DNA of 64,000 nt from Pseudomonadota bacterium (GTDB lineage: Bacteria; Desulfobacterota; Binatia; Binatales; Binataceae). The notes beneath the pieces are model-generated. The model saw only the letters and a program-made list of their open reading frames with translations. It ran no database searches and was not told the DNA's origin. How positions within the stretch are numbered: the first letter of the stretch is position 1; each line of letters begins with the position of its first letter. The stretch lies in assembly GCA_021325355.1 (NCBI GenBank), contig JAJPHI010000020.1, forward strand, positions 1 through 64,000, written 5' to 3'. Positions 18,290-27,269 of the stretch are shown one piece after another. A program made the translations under genes and the position numbers.

Positions 18290-19564
18290 TCAGGCGCGTC
18301 GCAGGGCAGCGTGGGCTTCGCGTTCGAGCTGCTCGCGGAAATCGGGATGGCTGATGGCGATCATCCGCTTCATCCGCTCGGGCAGCGCCTGGCCCCGCAG
18401 GTCGGCGACGCCGTATTCCGTGACGATCAGATCGGCGTCGCTGCGCGCGGTGGTCACGGGTCCGCTGAGCCGTGCGACGATCCGGCTCTTCTGCCCGCGG
18501 CGAGCGGTCGCGGGAAAGGCAATCACGGAGCGGCCGTGTGCCGCCATCAGCGCGCCGCGGCCGAAGTCGCACTGACCGCCGACCGCCCCGATATGGACAC
18601 CGTCGGCAACCTCGGCGTTGACCTGACCGGTCAGATCTACTTCGACGGCCGAATTAATCGCGACGATATTATCGAGCTGCGCCAGCACTTCGGGCCGATG
18701 GGTATGCATCAGGGTGTGCAGCCGCAGGGCGGGATTCCGATGGGCGAAATCATAGAGCCGGGCGGTGCCGCGCAGGGTGCCGGCCACGCTGACGCCGGTG
18801 TCGATCGGCTTGCGCGCGTTGGTAATCACGCCGGCCTCCATCAGTTCGGCCACGCGATCGCTCATCAGGCCCGAATGGAAACCGAGGTCGCGCCGGTCGC
18901 CGAGACCCGCGAGCACGGCGTCGGGAATCGCGCCGATACCGATCTGAATCGTCGCGCCGTCGCTGACATAGTTGCCGATATGGCGCGCGATAGCCTCTTC
19001 GACCGCGCCGAAGGGCGCCGGTTCGAGCTGCATCGGCGGCCGCGACACGCGCACGATGTAATCAATGCGGGCGGAATCGAGCCGGCCCGCACAATAGGTC
19101 CAGGGCGCCTGATCGTTCACTTCGGCGATTACCACGCGCGCCCGCTGCATCGCGAACTGCAGGTAATCGTTCGCCAGCGAAAAACTGTACTGGCCGGTCT
19201 CATCGGGCGCGCTCAGATGGAGCAGGAGAACATCGCAGCGGACGATCCCGTCGAGGAAATAGCCGGGCAATTGCGACAAATGGCAGGGAATAATCTGCAG
19301 GACGTGCGCCGCCGCCAGCGGCCGCAGCGTGCCGATCGCACCGAAGGCGCTGACCGAAATGGTATCGGTATGCTCGGGCTTGAGCGCGCCGCTGTACAGC
19401 GTTCCGCCGACGAAAGCTGAGAGCCGGCCGAGCGCGTGGCGCTGCTCGACGAGCTTTTCCACCAGCGTCACCGGCTCGCCGCTCCCCTGCCCCCAGACGA
19501 CGCTGTCGCCGGGCTTGATGATTGTCGTGAGATCGAGATTTTCCGCAGTGATTTCCCTGGCCAT
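18290..19564 (-). CDS. Acetyl-CoA hydrolase/CoA-transferase family protein
   Basis: The 424-residue protein belongs to the family of 4-hydroxybutyrate/butyrate CoA-transferases and acetyl-CoA hydrolases, which pass CoA through a glutamyl-CoA intermediate. Landmarks are GSGEPVTLVEKL near the start, FHSGLMSDRVAELMEAGVI, the active-site segment INSAVEVDLTGQVN with the catalytic Glu, GAVGGQCDFGRGA and VTEYGVADLRG. The start is ATG 19564 with GGCAGG upstream; GTG 19585 has no ribosome site. The CoA acceptor cannot be read from sequence. No partner subunit is encoded nearby, as expected for this single-chain family. Confidence 0.88.
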   Translation of the reverse strand: MAREITAENLDLTTIIKPGDSVVWGQGSGEPVTLVEKLVEQRHALGRLSAFVGGTLYSGALKPEHTDTISVSAFGAIGTLRPLAAAHVLQIIPCHLSQLPGYFLDGIVRCDVLLLHLSAPDETGQYSFSLANDYLQFAMQRARVVIAEVNDQAPWTYCAGRLDSARIDYIVRVSRPPMQLEPAPFGAVEEAIARHIGNYVSDGATIQIGIGAIPDAVLAGLGDRRDLGFHSGLMSDRVAELMEAGVITNARKPIDTGVSVAGTLRGTARLYDFAHRNPALRLHTLMHTHRPEVLAQLDNIVAINSAVEVDLTGQVNAEVADGVHIGAVGGQCDFGRGALMAAHGRSVIAFPATARRGQKSRIVARLSGPVTTARSDADLIVTEYGVADLRGQALPERMKRMIAISHPDFREQLEREAHAALRRA

Positions 19565-19760
19565 CGCGACTAACCTGCCCAGCACAATCGCATAACGGAA
19601 CCGGCGCGACCAGCCAACGCCGATTGCCGACCGGCGCCCTCCGCGTCAACGAAGTGGTCGCGACGGGCCGACGGCCGCCAATCGGATGAAGCGGCGGTGG
19701 TTTCGGCGCCCGCGAGACGCCATCGCGGAGAAGCAACCGGCCGCTTCAAGCATCGCGATG

Positions 19761-20369
19761 TCAGTTGTTGTCCGATGATCGATAGCCGACGTTGTCGAGG
19801 CCGTTCACGCGCGCGATGACGCCGGCGAACTGCGCGGGAATCTGCGGACTTTGCCGCGGCACATACTCCTCGAAGGTTGGTTCGGCTATCCGGACGTTAA
19901 AGGCCTTGTCCGCCTGGGCCACCGTACCGGTAAAACGAATATAGTCTTCGTTGGTCCCGTAGGCCTTGTCGGTAATCGTGAAACCCTGCGCCTGCAGCCA
20001 CTGTTCGACCGCGTTGAACTCCGCCTGCGATTCGCCGAAGCGCGCGTGCATCTGCTCCGGCGTCATCCACTTCTGGTACTGCGGCGATTTCGGATCGTTG
20101 ATTTCGTTGATCAACTGATCGAACTCGGCCTTGTTGCGCAGCGCGAACTCGAGCTCGAGATTAAGCACCTTGTCCGGCGGCGCATCCTTCGCCTTGGCGA
20201 GCAGCGGATCATCGGCGGTCGGCCGATTTTGCAGCGTCACCATCGGCGTGCCGCCAGCAGCCTGGTCGCCGGTGGCGGCCGCGCCGCACCCGCTGGCGCA
20301 CAAACCCGAAATTATGCAGAGCGTCAGCGCGCCCAAGCGCGCCTTCCACAGTGCCTCCGGACCCATCAT
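19761..20369 (-). CDS. Lipoprotein with S53 (kumamolisin) propeptide-like domain, no protease domain
   Basis: About 202 residues. A signal peptide with lipobox (LCIISGLCASGC) is followed by a domain that matches the pro-kumamolisin activation domain: LNLELEFALRNKAEFDQLINEINDPKSPQYQKWMTPEQ, ARFG-x-S-x-x-E, VEQWLQAQGF and AFNVRI. In S53 proteases this prodomain chaperones and inhibits the enzyme and is cut off. Here it is the whole protein, with no catalytic domain downstream. It may inhibit proteases at the membrane or have a new role. Two adjacent ATGs (20369, 20366) are possible starts. It is divergent from nitronate monooxygenase. Confidence 0.78.
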   Translation of the reverse strand: MMGPEALWKARLGALTLCIISGLCASGCGAAATGDQAAGGTPMVTLQNRPTADDPLLAKAKDAPPDKVLNLELEFALRNKAEFDQLINEINDPKSPQYQKWMTPEQMHARFGESQAEFNAVEQWLQAQGFTITDKAYGTNEDYIRFTGTVAQADKAFNVRIAEPTFEEYVPRQSPQIPAQFAGVIARVNGLDNVGYRSSDNN

Positions 20370-20463
20370 GCTTACCGAAGCGAAAAATTGCGCGGCTTGC
20401 AAGTCGTCAGCGCTTGCAGCAATGAGTTTAGCATCGAGACTGGTGACGACCGGGGAGGCCAAG

Positions 20464-21609
20464 GTGAACAGTCCTGTCTGTCAGATGCTCGGCATCGATT
20501 TTCCGCTGGTCGCGTTCAGCCACTGCCGCGACGTCGTCGCCGCCGTGAGCCGCGCGGGCGGCTTTGGCGTGCTCGGCGCCGTCGCGTTCCGGCCCGAGGA
20601 GCTCGATCGCGAACTGGGATGGATTGACGAGCACTGCGACGGCAAACCGTACGGCGTCGACGTGCTGATCCCGGAGAATCTCGCGGTCAGCGGCGAAAAG
20701 GATCTGAGCGCACGCTCGCTGGCTGCGCGGATTCCGCGCGAGTATCGCGACTTCGTCGACGACCTGCTGAAGCGCCATGGCGTCGACGCCGCGCCGGCCT
20801 TGAATACCGAAGGCCGCAGCCAGCCGGCCGAGCCGCCTTCGCTGATCCCCGAGCAGGCGCTGAAACTGCTCGAAGTCGCATTCCGCCATCCGATCAAGCT
20901 GATTGCCAACGCGCTCGGCGTGCCGCCACCCGCGATGCTCGAGATGGGACAGCGGCGCGGCGTTCCCGTCGCCGCCCTGGTCGGCGCTCGGGAGCACGCC
21001 GTCCGCCAGGTCAACGCCGGCGTCGATATTATCGTGGCCGAAGGATGGGAAGCTGGCGGCCACTGCGGCGAGGTCGCGACGATGGTCCTGGTGCCGGAGG
21101 TGATCCGGGCCATCAAGCCGATTCGACCGGTGCCGGTGCTGGCCGCCGGCGGCATCATGACGGGGCGCCAGATGGCGGCCTGCATGGCGATGGGCGCCGC
21201 CGGCGTCTGGACCGGTTCGGTGTGGCTCGCGACCGCCGAATCCGAGACCAGCGAAATCTTCCGCGAGAAGATGATCGCGGCACGCTCGCGCGATACCGTG
21301 CGCTCGAAGTGTCGCACGGGCAAGTACTCCCGCCAGTTGCGCTCGGCCTGGACCGACGCCTGGGAAACGCCCGGCAGTCCGGCACCGCTGCCGATGCCGT
21401 TCCAGACCCTCCTGAGCGAGCCGGCGCTGCGCGCCGCGCAACGGGCGGCGGAACAGGGCAATCCCCGCGCGCGCGAGCTGGTGACCTACTTTGTCGGCCA
21501 GGGCGTCGGCCTGATTGACCAGATCAAATCGTGCCGCGAGGTGGTCAGGGAGTTTATGCAGGAATTTGCCGAGGCGCTCGAGGAGATGCAGGCGCTGGTC
21601 GCAGGGTAG
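20464..21609 (+). CDS. Nitronate monooxygenase family FMN enzyme
   Basis: The 381-residue TIM-barrel flavoprotein has LGIDFPLVAF at the start, GWEAGGHCGEVATMVLVPEV in the FMN region and the phosphate-binding PVLAAGGIMTGRQMAACMAMGAAGVWTGS. These are features of 2-nitropropane dioxygenase/nitronate monooxygenase relatives, which oxidise alkyl nitronates or, in some branches, reduce enoyl groups. The start is GTG 20464, with GGGGAGG five bases upstream. The central insertion (about residues 80-120) is longer than in compact members. The substrate is not fixed by sequence. Confidence 0.85.
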   Translation: MNSPVCQMLGIDFPLVAFSHCRDVVAAVSRAGGFGVLGAVAFRPEELDRELGWIDEHCDGKPYGVDVLIPENLAVSGEKDLSARSLAARIPREYRDFVDDLLKRHGVDAAPALNTEGRSQPAEPPSLIPEQALKLLEVAFRHPIKLIANALGVPPPAMLEMGQRRGVPVAALVGAREHAVRQVNAGVDIIVAEGWEAGGHCGEVATMVLVPEVIRAIKPIRPVPVLAAGGIMTGRQMAACMAMGAAGVWTGSVWLATAESETSEIFREKMIAARSRDTVRSKCRTGKYSRQLRSAWTDAWETPGSPAPLPMPFQTLLSEPALRAAQRAAEQGNPRARELVTYFVGQGVGLIDQIKSCREVVREFMQEFAEALEEMQALVAG

Positions 21610-21682
21610 TGGTCGCCGATCGCTATGGCCGGCGTGTTTGGGTATAACTCGCAGATAATATATGTTAACGAGTAGTCAGCGT

Positions 21683-21704
21683 CTGGCGGGAAATCGCCCG
21701 CCAG
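21683..21704 (+). terminator. Hairpin after nitronate monooxygenase gene
   Basis: An 8-bp perfect stem (ctggcggg / cccgccag) with a 6-base loop lies 73 bases after the stop codon. No T-tract follows. Weak evidence. Confidence 0.35.
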
Positions 21705-21755
21705 GCTCACGTCCAATTTCTTCAGGCCTAAGCGCCGCAGGCATCCGTCACGCCC

Positions 21756-22739
21756 ATGATCAAACCGATTGATATTCATACGCATGGTTTTCCCGCCAGC
21801 GTTCTGCGCCATTTTGCCGCCAAATATCCCGCGCACTTCCGCCTCGAGGAGCGGCGCTCCGGCGACCTGGTGGCGCTATGGGGCGGTGTCGGTGTGCCCC
21901 TGCCCGCCTGGATCGAGGACGAACGTCTGCGGGCGCTCGAGCGCGATCAGGTCGCGCTCGAAATCCTGTCGGCGCCCACCCCGGTGTATGCGCAGGTCGA
22001 TGATGAAACCGCGACGTTCTGCGAGCTGATGAATGCCTTTCAGGCCGAAGTCGCCGAGCGATACCCGCGCTGCTTTCGGTCCTTCATTCATCTGCCGATT
22101 CACGATCTGGCAGCGACTCGCGAGGCGCTGCGGCGCTGGCGGGACCATCCGATGACCGCGGGTATCGTGCTGGGCTCCAACGTTGGCGGTCTCTATCCCG
22201 GCGATGAGGCGCTGCTGCCGGTGTGGGAGGAGATTGCCGCCAGCGGCCTTGCGGTGTTTATCCATCCGCTCGGCCCCTGCGGGGCGACGGGGCCGATTCC
22301 GGCGGTGATTTTCGATTTTGTCAATGATACGTCGCGGGCGGCCGCGACCATTATCTATTCCGGCCTGCTGGATCGTTTTCCCGACCTCCGGATCATTCTG
22401 GCCCATCTGGGCGGCTCGCTGCCGTACCATCCGCGGCGGCTCGACTTCGTGCTGCATCCGCACTTTCCCGCTTCACCGGCGGCGAAGCTCCGGCGGCTGC
22501 CGAGCGAGTACGTGCAGAACTTCTACGTCGAGACGGCGCAGGGCTTTCATCGTCCGAGCTTCGATCTGGCGCGGACGGTTTTTGGTCTCGACCATATGCT
22601 GTACGGCTCCGATTTTTTTCTTTTTGATTCACCGTTCCGCAGCGAGTTGAATGCCTTCCTTAATACCCTCGCGCTATCCGAGGCGGAGCGTCAGACGATT
22701 CTGCGTGACAATGCGCGGCGGCTGCTGCGGGGACTCTGA
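21756..22739 (+). CDS. Amidohydrolase, ACMSD-like (Amidohydro_2)
   Basis: The 327-residue TIM-barrel metal enzyme keeps the family layout: N-terminal metal ligands in DIHTHGFP, a middle FIHPLGPCG histidine, LAHLGGSLPYHPRRLDF, and LYGSDFFLF with the catalytic Asp. Relatives decarboxylate or hydrolyse aromatic or unsaturated acids (2-amino-3-carboxymuconate semialdehyde, 5-carboxyvanillate and others). The ligands look intact, unlike some members further right in this window. It may share a role with the flanking nitronate monooxygenase and BVMO-like genes in breakdown of organic compounds; this is inference. Confidence 0.87.
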   Translation: MIKPIDIHTHGFPASVLRHFAAKYPAHFRLEERRSGDLVALWGGVGVPLPAWIEDERLRALERDQVALEILSAPTPVYAQVDDETATFCELMNAFQAEVAERYPRCFRSFIHLPIHDLAATREALRRWRDHPMTAGIVLGSNVGGLYPGDEALLPVWEEIAASGLAVFIHPLGPCGATGPIPAVIFDFVNDTSRAAATIIYSGLLDRFPDLRIILAHLGGSLPYHPRRLDFVLHPHFPASPAAKLRRLPSEYVQNFYVETAQGFHRPSFDLARTVFGLDHMLYGSDFFLFDSPFRSELNAFLNTLALSEAERQTILRDNARRLLRGL

Positions 22740-22793
22740 GCCGCGGCGGGCGGCGAGCCGAGCAGCGACGTCTTACGCGGGCCATCAAAAATG

Positions 22794-22829
22794 CAAGCGG
22801 ACGCGCCGTCGAGGCAGCGCGCCCGCTTG
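22794..22829. terminator. Bidirectional hairpin between convergent genes
   Basis: A 13-position stem with one mismatch (caagcgg-a-cgcgc / gcgcg-c-ccgcttg) and a 10-base loop lies between the ends of the amidohydrolase and BVMO-like genes. It probably ends both transcripts. Confidence 0.55.
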
Positions 22830-22852
22830 ACTATCAGGCGTGAGGAACTGCG

Positions 22853-24496
22853 CTAGCGCAATACGAAGCCCTCGTAGCCTTTGGCGACGATCTCGGCGAG
22901 CTTCGCGCGATAAGCCGGCGCCGTGTTCCCGTAGAGTAGATAGGCGTTCGCCTTGCCCGGAATATTACCGCCGACGAACCAGGACTTGGTCGCGCCGAGC
23001 AGCGTCCGCTGACCGACTTCGTTGACGTGCTGGACCCAGGCCTCCTCGGCTTCGGGCCGCGGCACGATGCGCGAGAAATTGTTGCGGCGCACGTGACTTA
23101 TCGTGTCGGTGATCCACTCGACGACCTTCTCGGCGCAGACCGTGTAATTGCAGAAGGCGGTGTTGGAAGCGATGAAGAAATTCGGGAAGCCGGCGGTGGT
23201 CAGGCCGACCACCGTACGCGGACCATTCGCCCAGTGCTCCTTGAGCTGCCGGCCGCCTTCGCCGCGTATATCCATCCGCGTCAGCGGTCCGGTGATCGCG
23301 TCAAAGCCGGTCGCATAAATGATGATGTCGAATTCATATTCGCGATCACTGGTCTGGATACCTTTCGGCGTGATCCGCTCGATCGGCGTTTCACGCACAT
23401 CGACCAGCAGCACGTTGTCGCGATTGTAGGCCTCGTAGTATTCGGTTTCGAGCGGAATCCGCTTGGCGCCGAACGGATGGTCCTTGGGCACGAGCTTTTC
23501 CGCGACCTTGGGATCCTTGACCCGCGCGCGAATCTTGTTGCGGACGAATTCCGCAAAGTCCTCATTGGCCTTCAGATCGACCATGATATCGCGGAAGTTG
23601 CCGAGCCATTTGCGAAAACCGGGCAGCGCCCACAGCTCTTCATAGAGCTTATAGCGTTCCTCCTTCGAGACCTCGAGGGCCTTACGCCGGTCGAAATCGT
23701 AGGGAAAGCCGGTGGGACTCTCGCGGCATTTGCGAACGATCACGTCGTAGTTCGCCTTCCAGCGCTGCTGTGTTTCCTCGCTGACCAGGCCGTTGCGGAG
23801 CGGGGCGCAGTAGTTGGGCGTGCGCTGAAAGACCGTCAGATGCCCGCATTCCTTCGCCACCAGCGGGATGAGCTGAACCGCGGTCGCCCCGGTGCCAATA
23901 ACGGCGACGCGCTTGCCCGTGAAATCGATCTTCTCCTTGGGCCATCGCGACGTATGAAATGACTGTCCCTTGAAGTCGTCGATCCCTTTGAAGGGCGGCA
24001 CGTAGCGCGCCGACAGAATACCCACCGCCGCCACCACGAACTGCGCGCGGAAGCGTTCGCCGGTCTCGAGGCGCAATTCCCAGCGGTTGGCGTCTTCGTC
24101 GTAATGCGCCGCAACCACGTGGGAATTGAAGCGATAGTGACGCTTCAGGTCGAACTTGTCAGCCACGAAGTTCAGATACTTTTCGTTTTCCGGCTGACCG
24201 GAGTAGTGCTCCTTCCAGCTCCACTCCTGCTGCAGCTCCTTCGAGAAGGTATATCCGTAGGTTTCGCTCTCGGAATCGAAGCGACAGCCCGGGTAACGAT
24301 TCCAATACCAGGTGCCGCCGACCCCCTCGGCATCCTCGAGACCCTTGACATTGAAACCCGCCTCACGCAGCCGATAAACGGCATAGAGTCCGGCGACGCC
24401 GGCGCCGATCACGATCGCGTCATATTGTTCAACCGCGCCGGCGGATCCGACGCTGGTCGTCTGGCTGGTGGTGACTGCTTCAGGCGTGCTCGCCAT
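22853..24496 (-). CDS. Flavin-containing (Baeyer-Villiger type) monooxygenase
   Basis: The 547-residue enzyme should use FAD, NADPH and oxygen to insert oxygen next to a ketone, giving an ester or lactone. It has the first Rossmann motif GAGVAG (31-36), GGTWYWNRYPGCRFD, the BVMO fingerprint FKGQSFHTSRWP (175-186, pattern F-x-G-x-x-x-H-x-x-x-W-P) and the second nucleotide motif GTGATA (201-206). The length matches phenylacetone/cyclohexanone monooxygenases. No regulator or hydrolase is next to it. The ketone substrate is unknown. Confidence 0.92.
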   Translation of the reverse strand: MASTPEAVTTSQTTSVGSAGAVEQYDAIVIGAGVAGLYAVYRLREAGFNVKGLEDAEGVGGTWYWNRYPGCRFDSESETYGYTFSKELQQEWSWKEHYSGQPENEKYLNFVADKFDLKRHYRFNSHVVAAHYDEDANRWELRLETGERFRAQFVVAAVGILSARYVPPFKGIDDFKGQSFHTSRWPKEKIDFTGKRVAVIGTGATAVQLIPLVAKECGHLTVFQRTPNYCAPLRNGLVSEETQQRWKANYDVIVRKCRESPTGFPYDFDRRKALEVSKEERYKLYEELWALPGFRKWLGNFRDIMVDLKANEDFAEFVRNKIRARVKDPKVAEKLVPKDHPFGAKRIPLETEYYEAYNRDNVLLVDVRETPIERITPKGIQTSDREYEFDIIIYATGFDAITGPLTRMDIRGEGGRQLKEHWANGPRTVVGLTTAGFPNFFIASNTAFCNYTVCAEKVVEWITDTISHVRRNNFSRIVPRPEAEEAWVQHVNEVGQRTLLGATKSWFVGGNIPGKANAYLLYGNTAPAYRAKLAEIVAKGYEGFVLR

Positions 24497-24670
24497 AGCG
24501 GAATACCTCGGTTCGTAAAATCACGCGATGCCTGACGCCGGCAGAACCGTGCGTCGGTCATTGCGCATCGGCTTCATTAACAAAACGGCCTCTGAAAGTA
24601 AAATAACGACACAATTTCCGCGCGAAAGGTTCGCCCGAGATAGCGGACGCGGAACGGCGCGGTTGCGCGC

Positions 24671-24707
24671 GAAAAAAGAGGGCGGGTGCGCTTTTGCCCC
24701 GCCCTCT
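24671..24707 (-). terminator. Rho-independent terminator of the OmpA-like gene
   Basis: A perfect 10-bp stem (agagggcggg / cccgccctct) with an 11-base loop is followed on the minus strand by TTTTTT. It lies 25 bases after the stop of the OmpA-like lipoprotein gene. Confidence 0.8.
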
Positions 24708-24731
24708 CGCCGCGCATGACGATTATCGCAA

Positions 24732-25454
24732 CTATTGTTGCTCGGGCACTAGCTCGACGCGCCGGTTCTGCGCGCGCCCCTCCGCGGTTTTGTTGGTGGC
24801 GACGAAATTGGTCTTGCCGTAACCATGCGGGACCAGCGTGTTGGTCACGCCATGGCTCTTCAGATAATCGACCACGGCTTCCGCGCGCTTCTCCGACAGC
24901 TTCAGATTGTAGGCAACGCTGCCGATCGAGTCGCAGTAGCCGTTCACGTCGATGGTCAGATTGGCGTGATCCTTGAGCACGGACGCCGCCTCATCCAACG
25001 TCGCTGCGCTCTCCGGCGTTATATTGTAGCGGTCGAAGGCGAAATGCACGCCGCGCAGCACGATCGGTCCGGCCTGAGGCGCCGGCGGTGGTGGAGGCGG
25101 CGGCGGAGGCGGCTTACACACCGCATTGGCGGTCACGGTGTAGTACTGCACGATCAACAGCCAGTCACGCATCGAGAGTTGCGTCTGAACGTCCGAGAGC
25201 AGGCCGCTCGGACATTGCTTGGCGAGGTCGGCGTTCGCCGCCGCGGTCAAGCCCTGCGGTTTGGTCAGTCGCAGGATCCCATAATCACTGTCGGTCGCGC
25301 TTACGGCGCTGCCGGCACCGCTGCTTTCACTGATCGAGCTTGATCGCACAAAGACGCACGCCGACAGCGCGCACAACAGCAGGACACCCGGAAGCAAGCG
25401 GCAGAGCGCCGCGAGGCGCGCCGCGGGTGTCCTATATTCTGATTGAACCTTCAT
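24732..25454 (-). CDS. OmpA-family lipoprotein with an extra N-terminal domain
   Basis: The 240-residue protein starts with a lipobox (LLLCALSAC), then a domain of about 80 residues shared with the next gene upstream (SSSISESS, SDYGIL-x-LT, LSMR-x-WL-x-IVQYYTV). A linker of ten prolines leads to an OmpA/MotB peptidoglycan-binding domain (FDRYNITPESAATLDEAASVL, then DSIGSVAYNLKLSEKRAEAV and NRRVEL). It should tie the outer membrane to the cell wall. The first domain has no name that I know; its end is marked by a Cys (AVCK). Confidence 0.88.
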   Translation of the reverse strand: MKVQSEYRTPAARLAALCRLLPGVLLLCALSACVFVRSSSISESSGAGSAVSATDSDYGILRLTKPQGLTAAANADLAKQCPSGLLSDVQTQLSMRDWLLIVQYYTVTANAVCKPPPPPPPPPPAPQAGPIVLRGVHFAFDRYNITPESAATLDEAASVLKDHANLTIDVNGYCDSIGSVAYNLKLSEKRAEAVVDYLKSHGVTNTLVPHGYGKTNFVATNKTAEGRAQNRRVELVPEQQ

Positions 25455-25472
25455 CAGTCAGGACCCCCTTTT

Positions 25473-25787
25473 TTACTTGCAGGTGCCGGTAGCATCGACG
25501 GTGTAGTACTGAACTATCCCGAGCCATTCACGCATCGAGAGTTCCGTCGTCACACCGGAGATCATTCCGCTCTGACATTTGCTGGCCAGCGCGGCGTTGG
25601 CGTTCGCGGTCAGCGTGTCGGGCGCGGTCAAATGCAGGATGCCGTAGTCGCTGTATTCGGCGTTGACGGCCGTACCGCCGCTCGAGCTTTCGCTGATGGA
25701 GCTTGAGTGGATGGTGATGCAACCGCCAAGTGCGAGAGACAAGCCGAGCGCGCCGGCACCGAGGACATAGCAGACAGGTTTGAACAT
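25473..25787 (-). CDS. Small lipoprotein, stand-alone copy of the OmpA-fused domain
   Basis: The 104-residue protein has a lipobox (LSLALGGC) and one domain clearly paralogous to the N-terminal domain of the OmpA-like lipoprotein 18 bp downstream. Both share SSSISESS, SDYGIL-x-LT, LTA-x-AN, LSMR-x-WL-x-IVQYYTV and a closing Cys-Lys. It ends where the poly-proline linker begins in the neighbour. The two genes are surely one transcript and arose by duplication with gain or loss of the OmpA part. Function unknown. Confidence 0.75.
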   Translation of the reverse strand: MFKPVCYVLGAGALGLSLALGGCITIHSSSISESSSGGTAVNAEYSDYGILHLTAPDTLTANANAALASKCQSGMISGVTTELSMREWLGIVQYYTVDATGTCK

Positions 25788-25994
25788 GATCTGACCCTCC
25801 CTTTGTGCACTTCATCTGCGCAGCTTCGATCATTCGAGTCAAGGCTCGAAGGTCGCGCGCAGTGCGCGGCGTTGATCGGAGAAACCGATTCGGGCGTTCG
25901 ATTGACGACGGCGGACCGCCGTATTAAAGCACCGAGAGATGGTGCGGCCGTGTCAATCGGCCGGCACCAGCCTCTCTGCCTGGAGGAACTCATC

Positions 25995-26528
25995 ATGCCG
26001 CGCGTTCCGTATGTGGAAAAAGATCAAGCTTCGCCCGAAATGCAGAAACTCTATGACGGCTTCGAATCACAGTTCGGCGTCAAAGCAGTGCCGAACGTGG
26101 TCAAGGCGCTCGCCAACAGTCCCGGGCTCGCCGGCAAGGTCTTTCCGCTGGCCAATTACTTCATGAACCAATCGGGACTTGACAAGAAATACCGCGAGCT
26201 GGCGGTGCTGATGCTCATGAAGCGCTGCAACTGCGAGTATGGCTTCGTCCGCCATATCGCGATCGCCAAGCAGTGCGGACTGTCGCAGGAACAGATCGAT
26301 AATGTCGAAAACTACGCCGGCAGCAGTCTGTTCTCGGCCGATGAAAAAGTCGTGCTGCGCTATGCCGACGAGTTGACGCGCAACGCGCGAGTTGACGACA
26401 GCCTGTACAACGAGGCCTCTCGGGTCGTCGGCCGCGAGCATATCGTCGACCTGACGGGCGCGATCGCTTTCTGGAATATGATGGCGCGCAACCTGAACGC
26501 ACTACAGGTGACCCTGGAGAACTGGTGA
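25995..26528 (+). CDS. Carboxymuconolactone decarboxylase family protein
   Basis: This 177-residue all-helical protein belongs to the AhpD/CMD group: ELAVLMLMKRCNCEYGFVRHIAIAKQCGLS covers the active helix and is followed by EKVVLRYADELTRNARV. AhpD uses a C-x-x-C-x-x-x-H redox site; here the second Cys position is Gly, so a thiol peroxidase role is unlikely and an isomerase/decarboxylase-like or unknown role fits better. ATG 25995 has GGAGG eight bases upstream. It stands 129 bp before the engB gene. Confidence 0.85.
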   Translation: MPRVPYVEKDQASPEMQKLYDGFESQFGVKAVPNVVKALANSPGLAGKVFPLANYFMNQSGLDKKYRELAVLMLMKRCNCEYGFVRHIAIAKQCGLSQEQIDNVENYAGSSLFSADEKVVLRYADELTRNARVDDSLYNEASRVVGREHIVDLTGAIAFWNMMARNLNALQVTLENW

Positions 26529-26657
26529 GGTTCGGCGCGAGCGCCGCCCCTGCCACCTGCCGAACCCTCGGGCCGCGCCCGGCACGTCGGCGCGGCACCC
26601 TCCACTGACCGCGCGCGGGTGGCGCCGCCCGCGCGGTCGGGGCAAACTTGGACCGCG

Positions 26658-27269
26658 ATGCGTCTGCAGGCCCAATTTGTCGCTTCGGCGACCGCCCCTT
26701 CGAGCTACCCGCGCTGGAATCGCCGCGAAGTCGCTTTCGTCGGACGCTCGAATGTGGGCAAGAGTTCACTGCTCAACGCGTTGACCGGTATCCATGGTCT
26801 CGCGCGGACCAGCAAGTTGCCGGGGCGGACGCGCGCCGTGAATTTCTTCGCCTGCGGCGAGCTACTCGCGCTGGTTGATCTGCCCGGATACGGTTACGCG
26901 AAGATGTCGCGGGCGGAGGCCGAAGAAAAGAGCCGCCTGCTGCGCGATTACCTGACGCGGCGCCCTCAACTGGTCGGGCTGGTGCTCCTAATCGACGCGC
27001 GGCGCGGCCCGGAGCCGGAAGAATTGGAGTTGATCGAGCTCGTGCGGTCGCGGAAGCGCGACACCGTCTCGCGCACGCTTATCGTGGTCGCCACCAAAGG
27101 CGACAAGCTCCGTAGCGCTCAGCGCGCCCAGGCCCTCGCCCGCTTTCGCAACGCAGACCTGGAACCGATAATCTGCTCGGCGATGAACGGCGAAGGCATC
27201 GATAAACTCCGCCGGCGCGTCCTCGCGCTTGCTCACGATGAAGCTGCCGCATCGACAATCGATGGTTGA
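26658..27269 (+). CDS. engB: Ribosome biogenesis GTP-binding protein EngB/YsxC
   Basis: The 203-residue GTPase helps to assemble the large ribosomal subunit. G1 is GRSNVGKS (29-36), a GRT follows in the switch I region, G3 is DLPGYG and G4 is TKGDKL. All are intact and the length is normal. ATG 26658 is preferred over a GTG 39 bases upstream because the family starts near this point. The stop overlaps the ATG of the glycosyltransferase gene. Confidence 0.93.
   Translation: MRLQAQFVASATAPSSYPRWNRREVAFVGRSNVGKSSLLNALTGIHGLARTSKLPGRTRAVNFFACGELLALVDLPGYGYAKMSRAEAEEKSRLLRDYLTRRPQLVGLVLLIDARRGPEPEELELIELVRSRKRDTVSRTLIVVATKGDKLRSAQRAQALARFRNADLEPIICSAMNGEGIDKLRRRVLALAHDEAAASTIDG

Noticed and set aside
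18212-19420. 402-residue plus-strand frame opposite the CoA-transferase
   Set aside because: Antisense shadow; the minus-strand protein has all family motifs and a proper start.
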